DNA of 64,000 nucleotides from Hyphomicrobiaceae bacterium. GTDB taxonomy: Bacteria; Pseudomonadota; Alphaproteobacteria; Rhizobiales; Hyphomicrobiaceae. A model generated the notes under the pieces. The model saw only the letters and a list, made by a program, of their open reading frames with translations. It was not told where the DNA came from and searched no databases. The stretch covers positions 1 through 64,000 of the forward strand of contig JALHOW010000001.1 in assembly GCA_022842785.1 (NCBI GenBank), written 5' to 3'. A program made the position numbers and the translations under genes. Below are positions 61,118 through 64,000 of this stretch, piece after piece; the first letter of the stretch is position 1; each line of letters begins with the position of its first letter.

Positions 61118-62305
61118 ATGCCGTTTCACTCGCCAACAGTCCGTGCCGTTTCCGCCCTGTCGGTGACTCAGCTTATTGGCTGGGGCGCAACGTTCTGGCT
61201 GCCCGCAGTCACAGGGCCAGCCATGGCGAGCGATCTGGGCATGGCGCTCCCCATGATCATGGCAGGTCCTACGGTCATGCTTGTCGTCATGGCAGCGGTG
61301 TCCTGGCCGCTGAGCGCCATCTTCGAGCGCTACGGCGCGCGCCCGATCATGGTTTTGGGATCACCTCTCGGCGCGGCCGGCCTGTTGGTCATGGCCCTCG
61401 CCGATGGTCCGGTGACCTATGCCTTGGCGTGGCTCATGCTCGGCCTCGCCGGGGCCTGTATTTTAACGACACCAGCGCAGATTGCTGTGACCGAGATCGC
61501 CGGCGAGAAAGCGCGCGAGGCGCTCAGCGTGCTCATCCTGGCCGGCGGGCTGACATCAACCATCGTCTGGCCGCTGACAGCGCTTCTGCAGGCCCAATGG
61601 GGCTGGCGCACAACGACGCTGCTCTATGCTGCCCTCATGCTGCTTGTCTGCACGCCACTGCATTGGACCATGCTCGCCCGCCGGCCCAGGGAGAAATCCA
61701 CCGCGAAGACGGCGGCCGAGCCTGCCCCCATTGATCGGCCACGCTTCGCCCTGCTCGCCGTGAGCTTTGCCGCGAACGGCTTCGTCACCTGGGGCTTTGC
61801 TCTGACCATCATCATTCTGTTCGAGGCAGGCGGCCTCGATCACGCCAGTGCGCTGGCAGCTGCGGCCTTCATAGGTATTGCTCAATGGGCGGGGCGCATG
61901 GCCGACTTCCTCGGCGGCCGACGCTGGTCGAGCTTCGTCACCGGTCTTGTCGCTGCTGCCCTGTTTCCGCTGAGCTTCATAATTCTTCTACTGAGCAGCA
62001 GCTTCGTCGGCGCCATGATTTTCGCAACGCTCTATGGCGTTGCCGGCGGCATCATCGCCGTTACCCGCGCCACGCTGCCGCTGCAGATTTTCCCCGCCGG
62101 CGCCTATGCCCGCGCATCATCGCAGCTCGCCGTGCCCCTCAATCTCTCCTTCGCCGCCGCTCCGCCGGCCTTCGCAGCCGTCCTTACCTCCGCTGGTCCC
62201 CACGCGGTGTTGTGGTTGGCCTTGGTCATCTCGATCTTCGCATTCGGCACGCTTCTCGGTCTTTGGCTGCTGGATCGCCGAACGCATCAGTCATCCGGGC
62301 AGTAG
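61118..62305 (+). CDS. MFS transporter
   Basis: A 395-residue major facilitator protein with 12 hydrophobic helices. The N-terminus TQLIGWGATFWLPAVTGPAM resembles the CynX/oxalate-formate-like or aromatic-acid subgroups. The motif-A-like loop is FERYGARPIMVLGSPLGAAG and the central loop is basic (RRPREKSTAKT). The substrate is unknown. The ATG at 61118 gives a normal N-terminus, while the frame is open further upstream inside the ABC gene. It ends at a hairpin repeat that it shares with the convergent dehydrogenase gene. Confidence 0.87.
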   Translation: MPFHSPTVRAVSALSVTQLIGWGATFWLPAVTGPAMASDLGMALPMIMAGPTVMLVVMAAVSWPLSAIFERYGARPIMVLGSPLGAAGLLVMALADGPVTYALAWLMLGLAGACILTTPAQIAVTEIAGEKAREALSVLILAGGLTSTIVWPLTALLQAQWGWRTTTLLYAALMLLVCTPLHWTMLARRPREKSTAKTAAEPAPIDRPRFALLAVSFAANGFVTWGFALTIIILFEAGGLDHASALAAAAFIGIAQWAGRMADFLGGRRWSSFVTGLVAAALFPLSFIILLLSSSFVGAMIFATLYGVAGGIIAVTRATLPLQIFPAGAYARASSQLAVPLNLSFAAAPPAFAAVLTSAGPHAVLWLALVISIFAFGTLLGLWLLDRRTHQSSGQ

Positions 62306-62306
62306 G

Positions 62307-62389
62307 TCGCGCCTTCGGCGCGAGCGAGGGCCAGCCCTCGCGCACCCAGCCGGGGGACACCCCCGGGACCCCCGTCTTTTACGACTTTT
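62307..62389 (-). repeat. Intergenic hairpin repeat, copy D
   Basis: Contains CGCGCC-TTC-GGCGCG (62308-62322), GCGAGGG-CCAG-CCCTCGC (62324-62341) and CCGGGGG-ACA-CCCCCGG (62350-62366), then GACCCCCGTCTTTTACGACT. Read leftward the unit opens with the A/T-rich lead, and the stop codon of the dehydrogenase gene (62379-62381) falls inside it. It begins 2 bases after the MFS stop, so it fills the whole convergent gap. Confidence 0.78.
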
Positions 62390-63173
62390 CAGGCATCACG
62401 TAGTTGAGCGGCATGCGGCCGCCATCGGCGTAGACGGTCGTGCCCGTGACATAGCTGGCCTCGTCGCTCGCGAGCCACGCGACGATCGCCGCGATCTCCT
62501 CCGGCTGCCCGACGCGGCCCATGGGCGTGCGCGAGAGCACCTTCTTGCGGAAGGCTTCGTCCTTCACCACGCCTGCCAGCAGCGGCGTCTGGATCGTTCC
62601 GGGACCGACGGCGTTCACGCGTATGCCCTGTGGCGCGAGTGCGATGGCCATGGCTTTTGTGAGCTGCGCGAGACCGCCCTTCGAGACTGAGTAAGCAACG
62701 TGATCAGGAAGCGCGAACACCGCATTCACCGAGCTCATGTTCACGATCGCACCGGCAGTACCGCCTTCCGTGCGCGGGCCCTGCTTCACCATCTGCCGCG
62801 CGGCCGCCTGCCCGGCGAGGAAGGCACCCTTGAGGTTCACGCCCAGAATGCGTTCGAACTCTTCGATCGGCAGATCGAGGAACGGCGCGTCATCGACGAT
62901 GCCGGCGTTGTTCACGAGCACGTCGATGCGCCCATGCGCTTCGAGCGCCTTGGCGATCAGATTGTGCACGTCGAGCTTTTCCGACACGTCGCAGTCGACG
63001 AAGTCGGCAACGCCACCGCTCTTGCGAATGCGTTCCGCGACCGCATTGCCGGCTTCGGCGTTCACATCGGCGACAATGATCTTGGCGTCCTCGCGCGCGA
63101 GCCTCAGTGCGCACGCCTCGCCAATGCCCTGTCCCGCGCCCGTGACAATCGCAATTCGGTCCTTGAGCAGCAT
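62379..63173 (-). CDS. Short-chain dehydrogenase/reductase (SDR)
   Basis: A 264-residue classical SDR. The N-terminal glycine motif is IAIVTGAGQGIGEACALRLA, DVNAEAGNAVAERIRK selects NAD-type cofactor (Asp after beta-2), NNAG is in VLVNNAGIVDD, and the Ser-Tyr-Lys triad is IVNMSSVNAV with VAYSVSKGGL. It resembles glucose dehydrogenase or 3-oxoacyl reductase types, and the substrate is unknown. The ATG at 63173 has GAGGAG upstream, 19 bases after the MaeB stop, so the two are probably cotranscribed. Its TAA lies inside repeat copy D. Confidence 0.88.
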   Translation of the reverse strand: MLLKDRIAIVTGAGQGIGEACALRLAREDAKIIVADVNAEAGNAVAERIRKSGGVADFVDCDVSEKLDVHNLIAKALEAHGRIDVLVNNAGIVDDAPFLDLPIEEFERILGVNLKGAFLAGQAAARQMVKQGPRTEGGTAGAIVNMSSVNAVFALPDHVAYSVSKGGLAQLTKAMAIALAPQGIRVNAVGPGTIQTPLLAGVVKDEAFRKKVLSRTPMGRVGQPEEIAAIVAWLASDEASYVTGTTVYADGGRMPLNYVMPEKS

Positions 63174-63192
63174 TTTCTTTTCTCCTCGTGCT

Positions 63193-64000
63193 TCAGGCGG
63201 CCCCGCGCCGTACGGCGTCGACGACTGCGATCGCGGACATGTTGAGCAGGCCGCGCACGGTGATCGAGGGCGTGACGATATGAGCTGGCCGCGCCGCACC
63301 GAGCAGGATCGGTCCTACGGCCACGCTGCCCGATACGACCTTGAGCAGGTTGAATGCGATGTTCGCCGCATCGAGGCTCGGCATGATGAGCAGGTTCGCC
63401 GCGCCATTGAGCGCGGAGTTCGGGAAGATCTCCTCGCGAATGAAGGCGGACAGCGCCGCATCGGCGTGCATCTCGCCTTCGACCTGCAGATCGGGTTCCC
63501 ATTCGCGCACGAGATTGAGCACCTGGCGCATTTTGCGGGCCGACGCCGTGTTCTCCGAGCCGAAGTTCGAATGTGAGAGGAGTGCCACCTTGGGCTCGAT
63601 GCCGAAGCGACGCACTTCCGCCGCAGCAAGGCGCGTGATCTCCGCAATCTGTTCGGGAGAGGGATCGTAGGACACGTACGTGTCGGCCATGAAGAGCGGC
63701 CCGGTAGGCAGGATCATCGCCGAGAGCGTGGCGAAACCGCGTGCTCCGGGCATGAGTCCAACGACCTCCGAAACGTGCCGGAGCTGCGTGAGATAGCGCC
63801 CGACCGCGCCGCAGATCATGGCATCGGCATCGCCGCGCCGAAGCAGGAGGCCCGCAAGCACCGTCGAGCCGTTGCGCACGACGCGCTGGGCATGTGAGGG
63901 CGAGACGCCGCGGCGCTCGACGAGACGGTGATACTCGTCGGTGAGCACGGCCATGCGCGGGTCCGTCTCGGGATCGACGATGTCCACGTCCACGCCGACC
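63193..64000 (-). CDS. maeB: NADP-dependent malic enzyme, C-terminal phosphotransacetylase-like domain (partial)
   Basis: An open frame to the right edge encodes at least 269 residues of a phosphate acetyl/butyryl-transferase domain: GVSPSHAQRVVRNGSTVLAG, the GDADAMICGAVGRYLTQLRH stretch, LSHSNFGSENTASARKMRQV, VEGEMHADAALS, NLLIMPSLDAANIAFNLLKV and GPILLGAARPAHIVTPS. This arrangement is the C-terminal half of MaeB-type malic enzymes, in which the domain is regulatory (acetyl-CoA sensing). The malic enzyme part would lie off the window. A stand-alone Pta cannot be excluded. It is upstream of the SDR gene. Confidence 0.85.
   Translation of the reverse strand, partial: VGVDVDIVDPETDPRMAVLTDEYHRLVERRGVSPSHAQRVVRNGSTVLAGLLLRRGDADAMICGAVGRYLTQLRHVSEVVGLMPGARGFATLSAMILPTGPLFMADTYVSYDPSPEQIAEITRLAAAEVRRFGIEPKVALLSHSNFGSENTASARKMRQVLNLVREWEPDLQVEGEMHADAALSAFIREEIFPNSALNGAANLLIMPSLDAANIAFNLLKVVSGSVAVGPILLGAARPAHIVTPSITVRGLLNMSAIAVVDAVRRGAA

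Overview
The window is a chromosomal segment of a GC-rich alphaproteobacterium, most likely of the order Hyphomicrobiales (Rhizobiales). The evidence is gene order typical of that group: miaB-phoH-ybeY-corC, tpiA-secG-pyrG, dgt-argS-SPOR-nagZ-scpA-scpB, and an aa3-oxidase subunit IV gene ahead of a three-subunit pntAA/pntAB/pntB. Starts are mostly ATG with some GTG and TTG. No genus can be named from the sequence alone. Nearly all of it is ordinary chromosome. There are no rRNA genes, CRISPR arrays or prophages. The only mobile element seen is the tail of an IS5-family transposase at the left edge.

Layout. 1-6.8 kb: IS remnant, then the leftward miaB-phoH-ybeY-corC block (tRNA modification, RNA metabolism, CBS-domain protein), a ThiE/TenI-like protein overlapping a Sel1-repeat protein, and ribosomal protein L28. 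6.9-8.4 kb: divergent promoters for rpmB and tRNA-Pro(CGG), a PilZ protein and an AT-richer orphan gene. 8.4-19.2 kb: phytase-like esterase, MASE1-type diguanylate cyclase, TauE/SafE permease with a divergent LysR regulator, cyclic-nucleotide-binding membrane protein, quinone oxidoreductase, PlsC-like acyltransferase, and a B12-dependent ribonucleotide reductase behind a near-consensus promoter that carries a palindromic operator. 19.2-26.3 kb: IlvD/Edd-family sugar-acid dehydratase, a possible cysteine peptidase, two tandem outer-membrane beta-barrel proteins, DinB, YceI, a second PilZ-like protein and a small HNGGP protein.

26.3-30.7 kb: sulfoacetaldehyde acetyltransferase (xsc) diverges from a CoA-acylating sulfoacetaldehyde dehydrogenase-like gene (sauS) and a SAM methyltransferase. 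The shared promoter region holds a perfect 14-bp palindrome. 30.7-37.9 kb: small secreted protein, tRNA-Gly(GCC), EamA permease, the ATP-grasp/alpha-E/transglutaminase trio, an orphan TAXI binding protein, a gene-free 1 kb stretch with a long nested hairpin, and rpmG. 38-45.3 kb: DMT permease, a phospholipase C-like/DUF4332 fusion, and the transhydrogenase operon with a colicin-immunity-like gene inside it. 45.4-64 kb: pyrG, secG, tpiA, a PpiD-like chaperone, erpA, dgt, argS, SPOR protein, nagZ, scpAB, an ABC ATPase, an MFS permease, a short-chain dehydrogenase and the C-terminus of a MaeB-type malic enzyme.

Themes. Housekeeping operons are tightly packed, with 4-nt stop/start overlaps. Several small signalling proteins (GGDEF, two PilZ, one cNMP-binding) are scattered. 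C2-sulfonate metabolism is represented by xsc and sauS, with two TauE/SafE permeases elsewhere that could export sulfite. A family of GC-rich, hairpin-containing intergenic repeats sits at gene 3' ends in four places. The strongest leads for new biology are the xsc/sauS/methyltransferase locus, the immunity-like gene inside the pnt operon, the phospholipase-DUF4332 fusion, the operator at the nrdJ promoter, the repeat family and the structured gene-free kilobase near 37.5 kb.
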